Part shown: positions 1-8,942 of the stretch, in pieces
Layout of the letters: every line of letters starts with the position of its first letter
Position numbering within the stretch: the first letter of the stretch is position 1
Origin: Myxococcus fulvus
GTDB lineage: Bacteria > Myxococcota > Myxococcia > Myxococcales > Myxococcaceae
DNA length: 64,000 bases
Direction: 5' to 3'
NCBI RefSeq assembly: GCF_900111765.1
Contig: NZ_FOIB01000006.1
Location: 558,001 to 622,000, forward strand
The notes under the pieces: generated by a model
What the model was told of the DNA's origin: nothing
The model's database searches: none
What the model saw: the letters and a program-made list of their open reading frames with translations, nothing else
Made by a program: the position numbers and the translations under genes

Positions 1-261
1 GTCCGTCAGTACCCACATGTGGTCGACCAGTGGAGTACGGCACTCCCCATCGTGAAGCTCTGGCGGCTGCCCGAGCCTCGGCCGTACAGTGAGTTCGGTC
101 AGGAACTCGTTGAAACGGCTCGGATACGAAGAGGTCAGTTGATTCAGTTGGGAGAGCCCGCGGCAGAGGTCCGAGACTGGCTCGCGTCGCTCCGGTGCGA
201 AGAAGCAGGGTTGACCCATTCGAGCAGGGTCAAGGCGTTCCTCTCCCGCATGGGCAGGTAA
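1..261 (+). CDS. C-terminal part of an unknown protein, cut by the window edge
   Basis: The reading frame is open from the first base (Val-Arg-Gln-Tyr-Pro-His) to a TAA at 259-261, giving 86 residues of what is probably the C-terminus of a longer protein. An internal ATG at 19 has no good ribosome-binding site, so I treat it as an internal Met. The fragment is mixed charged and hydrophobic, with no transmembrane stretch, no metal-binding cysteines and no motif that I recognise. It is convergent with the sigma factor gene that ends 22 bases downstream. The function is unknown. Confidence 0.5.
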   Translation, partial: VRQYPHVVDQWSTALPIVKLWRLPEPRPYSEFGQELVETARIRRGQLIQLGEPAAEVRDWLASLRCEEAGLTHSSRVKAFLSRMGR

Positions 262-282
262 GTCGACGACTGTTCAAGGCGC

Positions 283-1551
283 TCAAGTCGGCGGCGCGTC
301 CGAGAGCACCTCCCGCAGTCTCTCCTCGAGGAATCGCCGCTCTGGCTCCGTTCGTACCAGGGCGAGCGCGCGACGGTAGGCCGCCACGGCTTCGTCCCCG
401 CGCCCCAGCCTGCGCAGCAGCTCCGCTCGGGCCGCGGGCAGCAGGTGGTGTTCGGTGAGTCGTCCGGAGGACTCCAGGTCGTCGACCAACACCAACCCCT
501 GTGCCGGGCCCTTCGCCATCGCCACGGCCGCCGCGCGGTTGAGCTCCACCACCGGCCCCGGTGTCAACTTCGCCAGTCGCTCGTAGAGCGCGGCGATCTG
601 CTCCCAATCCGTCTCCTCCGGCCGCTTCGCCTGTGCATGCAGCGCCGCGATGGCCGCCTGCACCGTGTACGGCCCGAAGGCGCCCAGCGCCAACGCGGTG
701 TCGAGCAGGGCCAGTCCCTCCGTGATGTTCGCCGCGTCCCATCGCCCGCGGTCCTGCCTGTCCAACAGGACCAGTCCACCATCCTCGGCCACCCGAACGT
801 GGCGCCGGGAATGGTGGAGCAGCATCATCGCCAGCAGCGAGGTGGCCTCGGGATGGCGGGGCAGCAGGTCGCACGTCAGCCGGGCCAGTCGCAGCGCCTC
901 CTCGCACAGGTCCACGCGCACCAGCTCCGTGCCTTGCGTCGCGGAGTGACCCTCCGAGAAGAGCAGGTAGATGGCATGCAGCACGCCCCGGGTGCGCTCT
1001 GCCAGCGCGTCCGGCTCCGGGATGACATACGGAATGCGCGCGTCTCGAATCTTGCGCTGCGCACGCACCAGCCGCTGCGCCATCGTCGCCGGAGGCACGA
1101 GGAACGCTCGCGCCACCTCCTCCGTCGTCAGCCCACACAACGTGCGCAGCGCCAGCGCCACCTGGACATCCACGGCGAGGGCAGGGTGGCAGCACGTGAA
1201 GAGCAGTCGCAGCGAGTCATCCGGATGCGCCTCCCAGTCCTCACCAAGCGGCGTGGCGGCGAGCTCCTGCTCCAGCCGCGCCACCACCTCCAACGCCTCC
1301 ACCCGGGCCCCGAGCCGCACGCCCCTGCGCACCCGGTCCACCGCCTTGTTGCGCGCGGCCCGCAGGAGCCACGCGCGAGGCTCGCGTGGAACTCCCTCGC
1401 GCGGCCACTGCTGGAGCGCCGCCTCGAAGGACTCCTGCACCACCTCCTCCGCCGAGGCGAAGTCTCCACCCATCGCGCCGATGAGCATGGCCACGATGCG
1501 GCCATGCTCGGCGCGATAGGTCTGCTCGACGATGGACCGCACGTCCTCCAT
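283..1551 (-). CDS. ECF sigma factor, ECF42-type with long C-terminal extension
   Basis: This 422-residue protein is an extracytoplasmic-function sigma factor. Region 2 lies at about residues 10-80 (AEEVVQESFEAALQQWP, then RAWLLRAARNKAVDRVRR). Region 4 lies at about 120-170 (LRTLCGLTTEEVARAFLVP, then AQRLVRAQRKI). The remaining 250 residues form a helical extension containing YLLFSEGH and TPR-like pairs. Ordinary ECF factors have about 180-200 residues, so the extension is diagnostic of the ECF42-like group (Pfam DUF6596-type). That group typically sits beside a YCII/DGPF protein, as it does here: the upstream gene ends 25 bases before the ATG. The factor probably lacks an anti-sigma factor and may be controlled by its own C-terminal domain. 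That last point is family knowledge, not visible here. Confidence 0.93.
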   Translation of the reverse strand: MEDVRSIVEQTYRAEHGRIVAMLIGAMGGDFASAEEVVQESFEAALQQWPREGVPREPRAWLLRAARNKAVDRVRRGVRLGARVEALEVVARLEQELAATPLGEDWEAHPDDSLRLLFTCCHPALAVDVQVALALRTLCGLTTEEVARAFLVPPATMAQRLVRAQRKIRDARIPYVIPEPDALAERTRGVLHAIYLLFSEGHSATQGTELVRVDLCEEALRLARLTCDLLPRHPEATSLLAMMLLHHSRRHVRVAEDGGLVLLDRQDRGRWDAANITEGLALLDTALALGAFGPYTVQAAIAALHAQAKRPEETDWEQIAALYERLAKLTPGPVVELNRAAAVAMAKGPAQGLVLVDDLESSGRLTEHHLLPAARAELLRRLGRGDEAVAAYRRALALVRTEPERRFLEERLREVLSDAPPT

Positions 1552-1576
1552 GGACGACTCGCTCCGACTCCGGGCC

Positions 1577-1939
1577 TCAGCCCATGACGTCGGAGTAGTC
1601 CATCACCGGGCGTATCTCCACGCAGCCCGACTTCGCGGCGGGGATGCGCGAGGCCAGGGCAATCGCCTCGTCCAGGTCCTTCGCCTCCACCAGGAAGAAG
1701 CCGCCCAGCTGCTCGCGCGTCTCCGCGAACGGCCCGTCCGTCGTCAGCCGCTTGCCGTCGCGCACGCGCACCGTGGTCGCCGTGGACGTCGGCTGCAGCG
1801 CCTCGCCCGCGATGTTGTTCCCGCTCTTCTCGATGGACTCACTGAAGGCCGCGTACTCCTCCAGCACCTTCTGGGCCTCCTCCTGCGGCAGCGCGTCCCA
1901 GGCCTTCTCGTTCTCGAACAGCATCAGCAGGTACTTCAT
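1577..1939 (-). CDS. YCII-family (DGPF domain) protein
   Basis: A 120-residue cytosolic protein starts MKYLLMLFENEKAW and carries the hallmark TTDGPFAETREQLGGFFLVEA segment (split here as DGPF at about residues 68-71, then GGFFLVEA). The fold is the dimeric alpha-beta barrel of YCII/PhnB-like proteins, whose biochemical role is still unclear. It is the first gene of a two-gene unit with the ECF42-type sigma factor 25 bases downstream. In the known pattern, this sigma group regulates DGPF genes. The start at 1939 is preferred because the conserved domain begins immediately; the longer open frame upstream is only an extension through non-coding DNA. Confidence 0.93.
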   Translation of the reverse strand: MKYLLMLFENEKAWDALPQEEAQKVLEEYAAFSESIEKSGNNIAGEALQPTSTATTVRVRDGKRLTTDGPFAETREQLGGFFLVEAKDLDEAIALASRIPAAKSGCVEIRPVMDYSDVMG

Positions 1940-2058
1940 GGGTCCATCCTCACGGTGACGAAGGGGAGTGAAGTCTCCCGCCCCTGGGTCGAACAGGCCG
2001 GCCGGAAATCGACCGCCCATTTCCGGGGGGATTTTCCGCCCCATTTCCACGCCGCCCC

Positions 2059-2871
2059 TCAGGAGGGATCGAGCGGGGAGAAGTGGCTGAAGGGACCATG
2101 TCCCTGCCCCAGGGGGAGCGGGTGCTCCAGGGCCGAGGTGACGAAGGTCTTGGCGCGCCGGGTGGCCTCGAAGGGCGCCTGTCCCAGCGCCATCCACGCG
2201 GCGATGGCCGCGGACAGGGTGCACCCCGTGCCGTGCGTGTTGTGCGTCTTCACCGAGCGCAGGAACAACGTCTCCATCCGCTCCCCGTCGAACCAGACGT
2301 CCAGGCCGCGCAGCTCGCCCGACATGCCGCCGCCCTTGACCAGCACCGCCCGGGGACCGAGCTGGTGGATGCGCCGGGCGGCCTCCTTCATGTCCTCGAG
2401 CGTCTGCAAGTCCAGCCCGGAGAGCAGCTGCGCCTCGTGCCGGTTGGGCGTGACGACGTCCGCGAGCGGGAGCAGGTGCTCCTTGAGCGCACCGACGGCC
2501 GAGTCGTCGATGAGGCGCGCGCCGGCGCGGGACACCATGACGGGGTCCACCACGAGCGGGCCCGGCTTGAGCGACTTCAGCCGCCAGGCGACCACGGAGA
2601 TGATCTCCGCGTTGACGAGCATGCCCGTCTTCACCGCGCCGACGCCCAGGTCGTCGACGACGGCGTCCACCTGCGCGGCCACGGCGGCGGCAGGGAGCAC
2701 GTCCACCCGGGTGACGCCCCGGGTGTTCTGCGCGGTGACGGCCGTGAGCGCGGTGGTGCCGTGCACCCGGTGATACGAGAAGGTGTTCAGGTCCGCCTGG
2801 ATGCCTGCGCCACCGCCACTGTCGGAGCCGGCGATGGTGAGCGCCGTCGGCACTCGCTTGGGAGTCTCCAT
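2059..2871 (-). CDS. thiD: Hydroxymethylpyrimidine/phosphomethylpyrimidine kinase
   Basis: The 270-residue product phosphorylates 4-amino-5-hydroxymethyl-2-methylpyrimidine and its monophosphate in thiamine biosynthesis in the cytosol. The N-terminal LTIAGSDSGGGAGIQADL substrate/phosphate loop, the DPVMVSRAG segment and the C-terminal GTGCTLSAAIAAWMALG anion-hole and catalytic cysteine region are all present. The length fits ThiD. The start at METPKRV (2871) places the conserved motif about ten residues in; an ATG at 2880 is an alternative. The next 27 upstream codons look like untranslated sequence. No other thiamine gene is present in the window, so this is probably a stand-alone salvage/biosynthesis gene. 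Confidence 0.95.
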   Translation of the reverse strand: METPKRVPTALTIAGSDSGGGAGIQADLNTFSYHRVHGTTALTAVTAQNTRGVTRVDVLPAAAVAAQVDAVVDDLGVGAVKTGMLVNAEIISVVAWRLKSLKPGPLVVDPVMVSRAGARLIDDSAVGALKEHLLPLADVVTPNRHEAQLLSGLDLQTLEDMKEAARRIHQLGPRAVLVKGGGMSGELRGLDVWFDGERMETLFLRSVKTHNTHGTGCTLSAAIAAWMALGQAPFEATRRAKTFVTSALEHPLPLGQGHGPFSHFSPLDPS

Positions 2872-2967
2872 GGGGCGCATGCTGCGCCGGCCCGCTCCAG
2901 GGAGCCACCCCTTTTGGCGGATGTGGGCCCGCGGATGTCCGCGAGCCCGCACCCGGAGTCAAGGCGG

Positions 2968-5900
2968 CTAGATGGTGATGCCGGCCGTCATGAAGACGAC
3001 CTCGGCGGCGCGCACGTCGCCCAGGCCCGTGAAGCTGGCCGTGTCGATGAGCAGCGTCCACTCGCCCAACAGGCTCCGGTCATAGAAGGAGTTGTTGGCC
3101 GGCGTGGAGCCGCCCGGCGCCACGCTGCACGCGTCACTGAAGGCCGCGCCCTGGAACGGGGTGGAGCACGCGGGGTTGGCGACGTCGCACGCGGGCGGTC
3201 CGGAGACGCAGGCGGTGAAGGGCACGTAGTGCAGCACCTGCCGCGTCCCACCGGAGGTGTACTCGTCCCGGTCCACCAGCTCGAACTCGGCGAAGTAGTT
3301 GCCGAGCTTGAACCCGTCCATGGTGTCGCGCACCAGCACCGCCGGTACCGACACGGAGGCGCCCGTGGCCGTGACGACGTTGACGCGCACGTTGCGCACG
3401 CGGTGGCCCTTGCGCAGCGACAGCACGGTGGAGGCATTCACGTCCGTGGGCGTCACCTGGAAGCGCGCCGCCCGGTACGTCGTCCCGGCGGTGACCAAGT
3501 CCCCGAGCGCCTTCATGCGCTCGGACTCGTTGACGGTGAGCGGGTGGAAGTCGGTGGCGGCCAGCCGGCGGTAGTACGGCGTCAGGCTCATCACCGTGTG
3601 CGTGGGCAGGCTGTCCAGGTGCTGCACCAGCCGCGTCTTCATGTCCGGGTAGTTGGCCAGGTTGAAGTCGTAGTTCTCGCGGAACGTCACGGGGATGGCG
3701 CTGTCGCCGGTGGACGCGTCGAAGGGCAGGTACTGGTACTCGGCCACGCGGATGAGCTCCCAGTAGCGGATGGAGAGCTGGTCCAGCGTGCGCAGCGCGC
3801 GGGCGTACACCTGCTGACCGATGAGCAGCTGGTCGAACTTGCGCAGCTCCGTGCCGTTGCCGAAGGCCAGGATGTCGTTGAGCGCGTCGCGCGCGGCCAC
3901 CGAGTTGCGCTGGCGCAGCGTCACCATGTCCCGCTCCATCAGCGCCAGCCGGTACTCCGCCTGGGCCTTGGTGACCTGGGCCTGGAGGTCCATCAGGTCC
4001 AGCGTTATCTCCACCTGCGACTGGGAGAGAATCTCCTTCTTCACCTCGTCGGAGATGATGCTGCGCGCGGGCTTCTTCTGGTTGCCGGAGACGATGTCCC
4101 ACAGCTCGGTGCCGCCGCTCTTGAGCTTGTCCTTGAAGGGCTTGCTCTTGGCGGCGTTGGTGGCGCTCGTCTTGATGGCATCCCACAGCATCGTCTGGAT
4201 GGAGCCGCTCTCGCTGCTGGGCGCACCCGCGCCGGCCACGGGCGTGCCGCTGGACTCCGACTGGAAGCTCTTCTTCACCTCGCTCCATAGGGACTCGGCC
4301 GCCTTGCCCGCCAGGTCCGCCAGGAACTCGCCGCCGTACGCCGCGGCCACCGTGCCGACCAGGTCCAGCAGGAACTCACCGAAGCCCTTGCTGGTGTTGT
4401 AGTGGTCCGTGATGCGCTGGTCCGTGGCCTGGATGTTCTCGTTGAGCAGCTGGATGGCCGCCTTGCGGTTGTTCATGGACTGCTGGAGCGCGGCCATGGA
4501 GGCGTTCGCGACGGTGATGCGCTGGTCGGCCACCACCTTCTCCGCCTCCAGCACGCCGACGTCCGCGTTGAGCGCGGCCTGGTTCTGGGACATCCACGCG
4601 GACAGCTGCGTGCCGTTGGCCAGCGTGAGCCACTGGTTCACGGAGCTGTCGAGCACGTCGTAGAGCGAGTCGAACTCCGCGCGCAGCTGCTCGTAGCGCA
4701 GGTGGGGGTTGAAGGGTGTGTCCTTGGCCAGGCCGTAGAAGTTGCGCTGGCTCTGCAGGAAGCTCAGGCGCGTGACGTCGTGGGCCATCAGCGGGCACAG
4801 CGAGCCGTAGAGGTACAGGTCCGCGAAGGGACGGCCCGCGGCGGGCGTCTCGTCACACACCAGGCCCGCCTGGGCGAGGATGCCGCCCATCTCCATGATG
4901 TTCTGCAGGTAGTGGAAGCCCGCGCGCTGCAGCTCGCCCCGCTTGAAGAGGGCGTTGGCGTGGGACTGCGACACGCGCCAGGACTGGGGCGCGAGCAGGG
5001 CGCGCAGCATGTCCACGTCGCGGCGCATCGAGCGCAGCACCTTCTGCGTGCCGGCGGTGCCCGCGGCGCCCGCCACGCCGTCGTTGGCCTTGGTGCCGAC
5101 GTAGCAGGTGCGCGTCTCGTCGCGGGGCACGCAGAGGTAGTCGTCGTAGTGCTCGCAGCTGCCCGGAGGCGCCTCCTGCACCACCACCTGCACCGTCCGG
5201 GACAGGCGCTTGCCGGCGATGCCCTTCTTGCCGGACAGCGGCGCCGTGGTGACGATTTCCGCGCGGGTGTCGACATAGCGGCCGTTGTAGGAGTCGCCCA
5301 GCGTCACGTCGTGCCACGTCTGGATCTGGTTCCTGCACGCCAGGTCCCCGAAGAAGGGGCTGTTGCGGCAGGTGGTGTCGGCGCAGTCCTTGTAGCCGTC
5401 GTTGTCGTTGTCCAGGCCGTCCGTGCACTGGGCGAAGGTGTTCTCCTGCGCGCCGCACACGTTGCCGCTCAGCGGGCTGTTGCTGCACTGGAAGTCGGAG
5501 CAGTCCGAGTAGTTGTCGCTGTCGTTGTCCAGGCCGTCCGAGCAGGTGGCGGCGGTGGCCTCCTGGAGGAACGGGTAGGTGTCCGGCTCGCACACCTTCA
5601 CGTAGGGGTTGCCGGCGCAGCCGGAATCCTGGCAGTCCACCTTGCCGTCACCGTCGTTGTCGATGCCGTCCGAACAGTTGAGCACCGTGCGCTCGCTGCC
5701 GCAGGCGTTCAGCACGCGGGGGTTGTAGCGGCACTCCTTGTCCGCGCAGTCCACGTCGCCGTCGACGTCGTTGTCCGTGCCGTCCGAGCACGCCGCGTCG
5801 TTGGTTTCCTCCAGGCCCGTGGTGAGCAGGAGCACCGGGCCCAGGCCGCAGTACGCGTTGCCGTGGCAGCCCGGGTCCGCGCAGTCACCCAGCCCGTCGC

Positions 5901-7410
5901 CGTCGTTGTCGATGAGGTCCGTGCACTCCTCGTCGCCGCCCTCGCCCGCGGTGCCGCAGGTGGTCGCGAAGTTCTTGCAGCCGAAGTCGGCGCAGTCGAC
6001 GAAGCCGTCGCCGTCGTTGTCGTGGCCGTCCTGGCACGCCTCCTCGGAGAACTCGCTGTTGGCCGCGCGGCTCTGCTGACAGAAGCCGCGCTGGCTGCAC
6101 TCCGGGTCCAGACAGTCCGTCTTGCCGTCGTTGTCGTTGTCCTTGCCGTCGCTGCAGGACTCGGCGGAGGCCTCGCGCTGGATGGGGCCCCAGGACGCGT
6201 CCGCGCACACGGTGACGTGCGGGTTCTTGGAGCAGGCGTAGTCCTCGCAGTCGGTGTAGCCGTTGAGGTCGTTGTCCTTGCCGTCGCTGCACTGGGTGTT
6301 GTCCGCCTCCGTGCGCGAGTCACACAGGGCGATGGCGGGGTTCCAGCGGCACTTCAGGCTGTGGCAGGGGCCGTCCTCGTCCTGGAAGCACTGCTCGGGT
6401 GTCATCGGCGAGGCCTTGTGGGGCTCGTTGACGACGCCGGGACCGATGAGCGAGGTGTAGCGGATGACGACGTCACCGGAGCGGCCGCCCTTGCCGCCGT
6501 TGCTGCCGTGTCCGGCCTGCGCGGTGGGGGTGCCGGCGCAGCTGACCTTCGGGTCCGGGCCGTAGTTGCCGGTGATGGTGGTGGTGGGCGGGGAGCCCGT
6601 GGCGTCGACACCCGTCCAGCCGTCCTCGCCCTTCTGGCCTGAGGTGGTGACGCGCACGCCGTTGAGGACGTTGGTGTAGAGCACGAAGCTGCCGCCGTTG
6701 AGGCCGTCGCGGCCCGGGGGGACGACGCGGTCCATGGGGTCCGCGTCCTGCTGCGGCGCGCGCGCGCCCGGCGTGGTGCGCACGGAGAAGCCGCGCGAGG
6801 TGAAGCCGCCGGAGGCGACGACGAGGGTGGCGCCGCCCGTCTGCACCGGGGCCGCCAGCTCGACGACGGGCGCGACGATGACGATGACCTTGTGGTCCAG
6901 GGTGCCCGTGTCCTGCTGCGTCGGCTCGAACAGGTTGGCGCACGCGTGGGTGGAGGAGCAGGCGTTGGAGGCCAGCGTCTGCCAGGTGACGACGGGGCTC
7001 TGGGCGGAGATGACGCCGTCGGCCTGGGGCAACAGGGCCTGGTGACCCTTGAGGAAGACGGGGTAGTCGCGCGCGTAGGACGTCAGCAGGCGCACCTTGT
7101 CGGTGGGCTGGTGGCGCGTCTGGAGCACGCCGCGCAGGTCGGCGAAGCGCGGGTCGGGCAGCACCGCGAGCAGCTCGCTCACCGTGGTGTCCATGGAGGC
7201 GGGCGCCGCGGGCAGCCCGCGCAGCTCCGAGAAGTCCATGGGCGAGGAGAACGCCAGCGGCTGCGCCGTCGTCCCCGTCTCCAGTTGCTCGTCGCCGGCC
7301 GGACTGGCGGTCTCCGGCAGGCCATTGTCGCCACAGGCGCCCAGCACCAGCGCGGCCGTCAGCGCCCAGACTCTCCGCCGGTCCCGGCGGATGTTTCGCA
7401 AGAAGTTCAT
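2968..7410 (-). CDS. Giant lipoprotein with eight MopE-like DND/Cys repeats
   Basis: This 1480-residue protein starts at MNFLRNIRRD, with AAAGGA about 10 bases upstream. A lipoprotein signal ends in LVLGAC at about residue 25. A glycine/proline-rich region (PPGRDGLNGGS) is followed from about residue 370 to 690 by eight repeats of the form CSDGxDNDxDGxxDCxDxxC. The Asp/Asn spacing resembles calcium loops of thrombospondin-3/EF-hand type, with paired cysteines, as in myxobacterial MopE-related proteins. The second half is largely helical, with a coiled-coil near residues 930-1000 (ALNADVGVLEAEKVVADQR) and a C-terminal beta-rich domain with several cysteines. It is likely surface exposed and anchored in the outer membrane. 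The function of the C-terminal half is unknown to me. It diverges from the glycosidase gene across 82 bases. Confidence 0.88.
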   Translation of the reverse strand: MNFLRNIRRDRRRVWALTAALVLGACGDNGLPETASPAGDEQLETGTTAQPLAFSSPMDFSELRGLPAAPASMDTTVSELLAVLPDPRFADLRGVLQTRHQPTDKVRLLTSYARDYPVFLKGHQALLPQADGVISAQSPVVTWQTLASNACSSTHACANLFEPTQQDTGTLDHKVIVIVAPVVELAAPVQTGGATLVVASGGFTSRGFSVRTTPGARAPQQDADPMDRVVPPGRDGLNGGSFVLYTNVLNGVRVTTSGQKGEDGWTGVDATGSPPTTTITGNYGPDPKVSCAGTPTAQAGHGSNGGKGGRSGDVVIRYTSLIGPGVVNEPHKASPMTPEQCFQDEDGPCHSLKCRWNPAIALCDSRTEADNTQCSDGKDNDLNGYTDCEDYACSKNPHVTVCADASWGPIQREASAESCSDGKDNDNDGKTDCLDPECSQRGFCQQSRAANSEFSEEACQDGHDNDGDGFVDCADFGCKNFATTCGTAGEGGDEECTDLIDNDGDGLGDCADPGCHGNAYCGLGPVLLLTTGLEETNDAACSDGTDNDVDGDVDCADKECRYNPRVLNACGSERTVLNCSDGIDNDGDGKVDCQDSGCAGNPYVKVCEPDTYPFLQEATAATCSDGLDNDSDNYSDCSDFQCSNSPLSGNVCGAQENTFAQCTDGLDNDNDGYKDCADTTCRNSPFFGDLACRNQIQTWHDVTLGDSYNGRYVDTRAEIVTTAPLSGKKGIAGKRLSRTVQVVVQEAPPGSCEHYDDYLCVPRDETRTCYVGTKANDGVAGAAGTAGTQKVLRSMRRDVDMLRALLAPQSWRVSQSHANALFKRGELQRAGFHYLQNIMEMGGILAQAGLVCDETPAAGRPFADLYLYGSLCPLMAHDVTRLSFLQSQRNFYGLAKDTPFNPHLRYEQLRAEFDSLYDVLDSSVNQWLTLANGTQLSAWMSQNQAALNADVGVLEAEKVVADQRITVANASMAALQQSMNNRKAAIQLLNENIQATDQRITDHYNTSKGFGEFLLDLVGTVAAAYGGEFLADLAGKAAESLWSEVKKSFQSESSGTPVAGAGAPSSESGSIQTMLWDAIKTSATNAAKSKPFKDKLKSGGTELWDIVSGNQKKPARSIISDEVKKEILSQSQVEITLDLMDLQAQVTKAQAEYRLALMERDMVTLRQRNSVAARDALNDILAFGNGTELRKFDQLLIGQQVYARALRTLDQLSIRYWELIRVAEYQYLPFDASTGDSAIPVTFRENYDFNLANYPDMKTRLVQHLDSLPTHTVMSLTPYYRRLAATDFHPLTVNESERMKALGDLVTAGTTYRAARFQVTPTDVNASTVLSLRKGHRVRNVRVNVVTATGASVSVPAVLVRDTMDGFKLGNYFAEFELVDRDEYTSGGTRQVLHYVPFTACVSGPPACDVANPACSTPFQGAAFSDACSVAPGGSTPANNSFYDRSLLGEWTLLIDTASFTGLGDVRAAEVVFMTAGITI

Positions 7411-7492
7411 CGTGATTGGTCCTTTGCTGGGGTGCTGAACGGACCCGGGTGGATTTCTTCCCGCGATTTGTCTGGCGTTATCCTCCGCGCCC
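7411..7492. promoter_or_regulatory. Divergent promoter region
   Basis: This 82-base gap separates two divergent genes for exported proteins (the DND-repeat lipoprotein and the GH2-like glycosidase) and must hold both promoters. The minus-strand gene has a good Shine-Dalgarno (AAAGGA) inside it. I could not pick convincing -35/-10 pairs for either direction. Confidence 0.5.
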
Positions 7493-8821
7493 ATGGCCCC
7501 TACGCTTCGCTGTCCTGGCGTCGTCCTGGTGTGGCTGTTCGCGGTGGTGCTGTCCTTCGGTCCGGTGGCGGAGGCCCGGACCACCCTGGTGAAAGGGGAG
7601 GGCGGCTGGAGCTTGCAGGTGGATGGCCGCCCCTACGTCGCCAAGGGGGTGACGTTCAGTGGCAGCGCGGGCTCGGCCGCGTACGAGCAGGACTGCGCGC
7701 GGCTCGCGGCGCTCGGCGTCAATACTTTGAGGACCTGGGGAGTGGGGCCGCAGACGCAGCCCCTGCTGGACGCGGCGCACAAGCACGGGCTCAAGGTGCT
7801 CGTCGGGCTGTGGATGCGGCATGGCCAGCCCGGCGCGGAGGATGACGACTCTTTCGACTACCTCACCGACACGGCGGGCATGAAGAAGCAGCGCGAGGAC
7901 ACGCTGGAGAGCGTGCGGCGCTACAAGGACCACCCGGCGGTGCTCGCGTGGGGGGTGGGCAACGAGGTCATCCTCAACAGCCCCAACGACGCGGCGAAGG
8001 AGGCCTACGCCCGCTTCCTGGAGAGCGTGGTCCGGGACATCAAGAAGGTGGACGACGCGCACCCGGTCATCTCGGTGGATGCGTGGGTGCTCGCGGTGAA
8101 GTGGTGGGAGAAGCTCGTCCCGTCGCTGGATGCCTACGGCCTCAATGTCTACGGCCGGGGGCTCCAGGCGCTGCCGGAGGCGCTGCGCAAGGAGGGCGCC
8201 ACCAAGCCCTGGCTCATCACCGAGTTCGGTGCGCAGGGCGAGTGGGACGCGCCCAAGGATGAGCGGGGCGTCCCGCGTGAGCCCGATGACCGGGAGAAGT
8301 ACGCCGTCATCGTCGACGCGTGGAACACGCTGCTCGCGCCCCACGTGCGCACCGGTGACTGTCTGGGGCTCTTCGTCTTCAACTTCAGCTCCACGTTCGA
8401 CCACACCAGCCTGTGGCTCGGCATGCTGTCGGGCAAGTCGACGCGGCCCGCGTGGCACGCCGTGCGCGAGGCGTACACCGGCCAGAAGCCCCAGACGCCG
8501 CTGCCAGAGGTGGGCGCGCTCGTCGTCCAGGGCGTGAAGAAGGAGACCTCGGGCACCTGGGCGGACGTGGCCTTCGAGGTGAAGGACCCCCAGGGCCGGC
8601 CGCTGGACATCTCCTTCGCGTACAACTTCCGGGGCGCGGCCACCCGCTTCGAGCGCGGTGAGGTCATCCGCCTGCGCGCCACACCCGCGGCCACTCCGGG
8701 CTCGTGGCGCGTGAAGCTCCCCTCGGTGAAGGGACCCATCAAGCTGTACGGGCTGGCGAAGGACGCCTCCGGCAACCTGATGATGGCCACCACCTCCGTG
8801 CTCACTTCCTCTGCGCCATGA
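7493..8821 (+). CDS. Secreted glycoside hydrolase, GH2-like TIM barrel
   Basis: A 442-residue protein has an N-terminal signal peptide (LVWLFAVVLSFGPVAEA). A TIM-barrel domain follows: GVNTLRTWGVG, then the acid/base motif WGVGNE (Glu at about residue 158) and the nucleophile motif ITEFGAQG (Glu at about 244). The approximately 80 C-terminal residues form a beta-sandwich-like module (DVAFEVKDPQGRPLDI). The layout matches GH2 catalytic domains and bacterial glucanosyltransferase-like proteins without the GH2 N-terminal sandwich domains. The substrate cannot be read from the sequence; a beta-linked glucan or galactoside is likely. Export suggests a role in polysaccharide digestion or wall remodelling. 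Confidence 0.85.
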   Translation: MAPTLRCPGVVLVWLFAVVLSFGPVAEARTTLVKGEGGWSLQVDGRPYVAKGVTFSGSAGSAAYEQDCARLAALGVNTLRTWGVGPQTQPLLDAAHKHGLKVLVGLWMRHGQPGAEDDDSFDYLTDTAGMKKQREDTLESVRRYKDHPAVLAWGVGNEVILNSPNDAAKEAYARFLESVVRDIKKVDDAHPVISVDAWVLAVKWWEKLVPSLDAYGLNVYGRGLQALPEALRKEGATKPWLITEFGAQGEWDAPKDERGVPREPDDREKYAVIVDAWNTLLAPHVRTGDCLGLFVFNFSSTFDHTSLWLGMLSGKSTRPAWHAVREAYTGQKPQTPLPEVGALVVQGVKKETSGTWADVAFEVKDPQGRPLDISFAYNFRGAATRFERGEVIRLRATPAATPGSWRVKLPSVKGPIKLYGLAKDASGNLMMATTSVLTSSAP

Positions 8822-8942
8822 GCCGTCCCGCTGTGTCGTGTAAATGCAGGGCGAATTGTATCTTCGAAGGAATACTGTAATTGTCTGATTTCTGAGATTT
8901 TAAGGTTTGGATGGTTGGAGCACGTAGTAGGGTCGGCGCGGC
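8822..8942. other. AT-rich intergenic stretch
   Basis: This 121-base gap is clearly richer in A and T than its surroundings (for example the run around 8866-8905). It lies in front of the HEAT-repeat gene pair. It probably holds their promoter. No hairpin or convincing sigma-70 pair was found. Confidence 0.35.
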
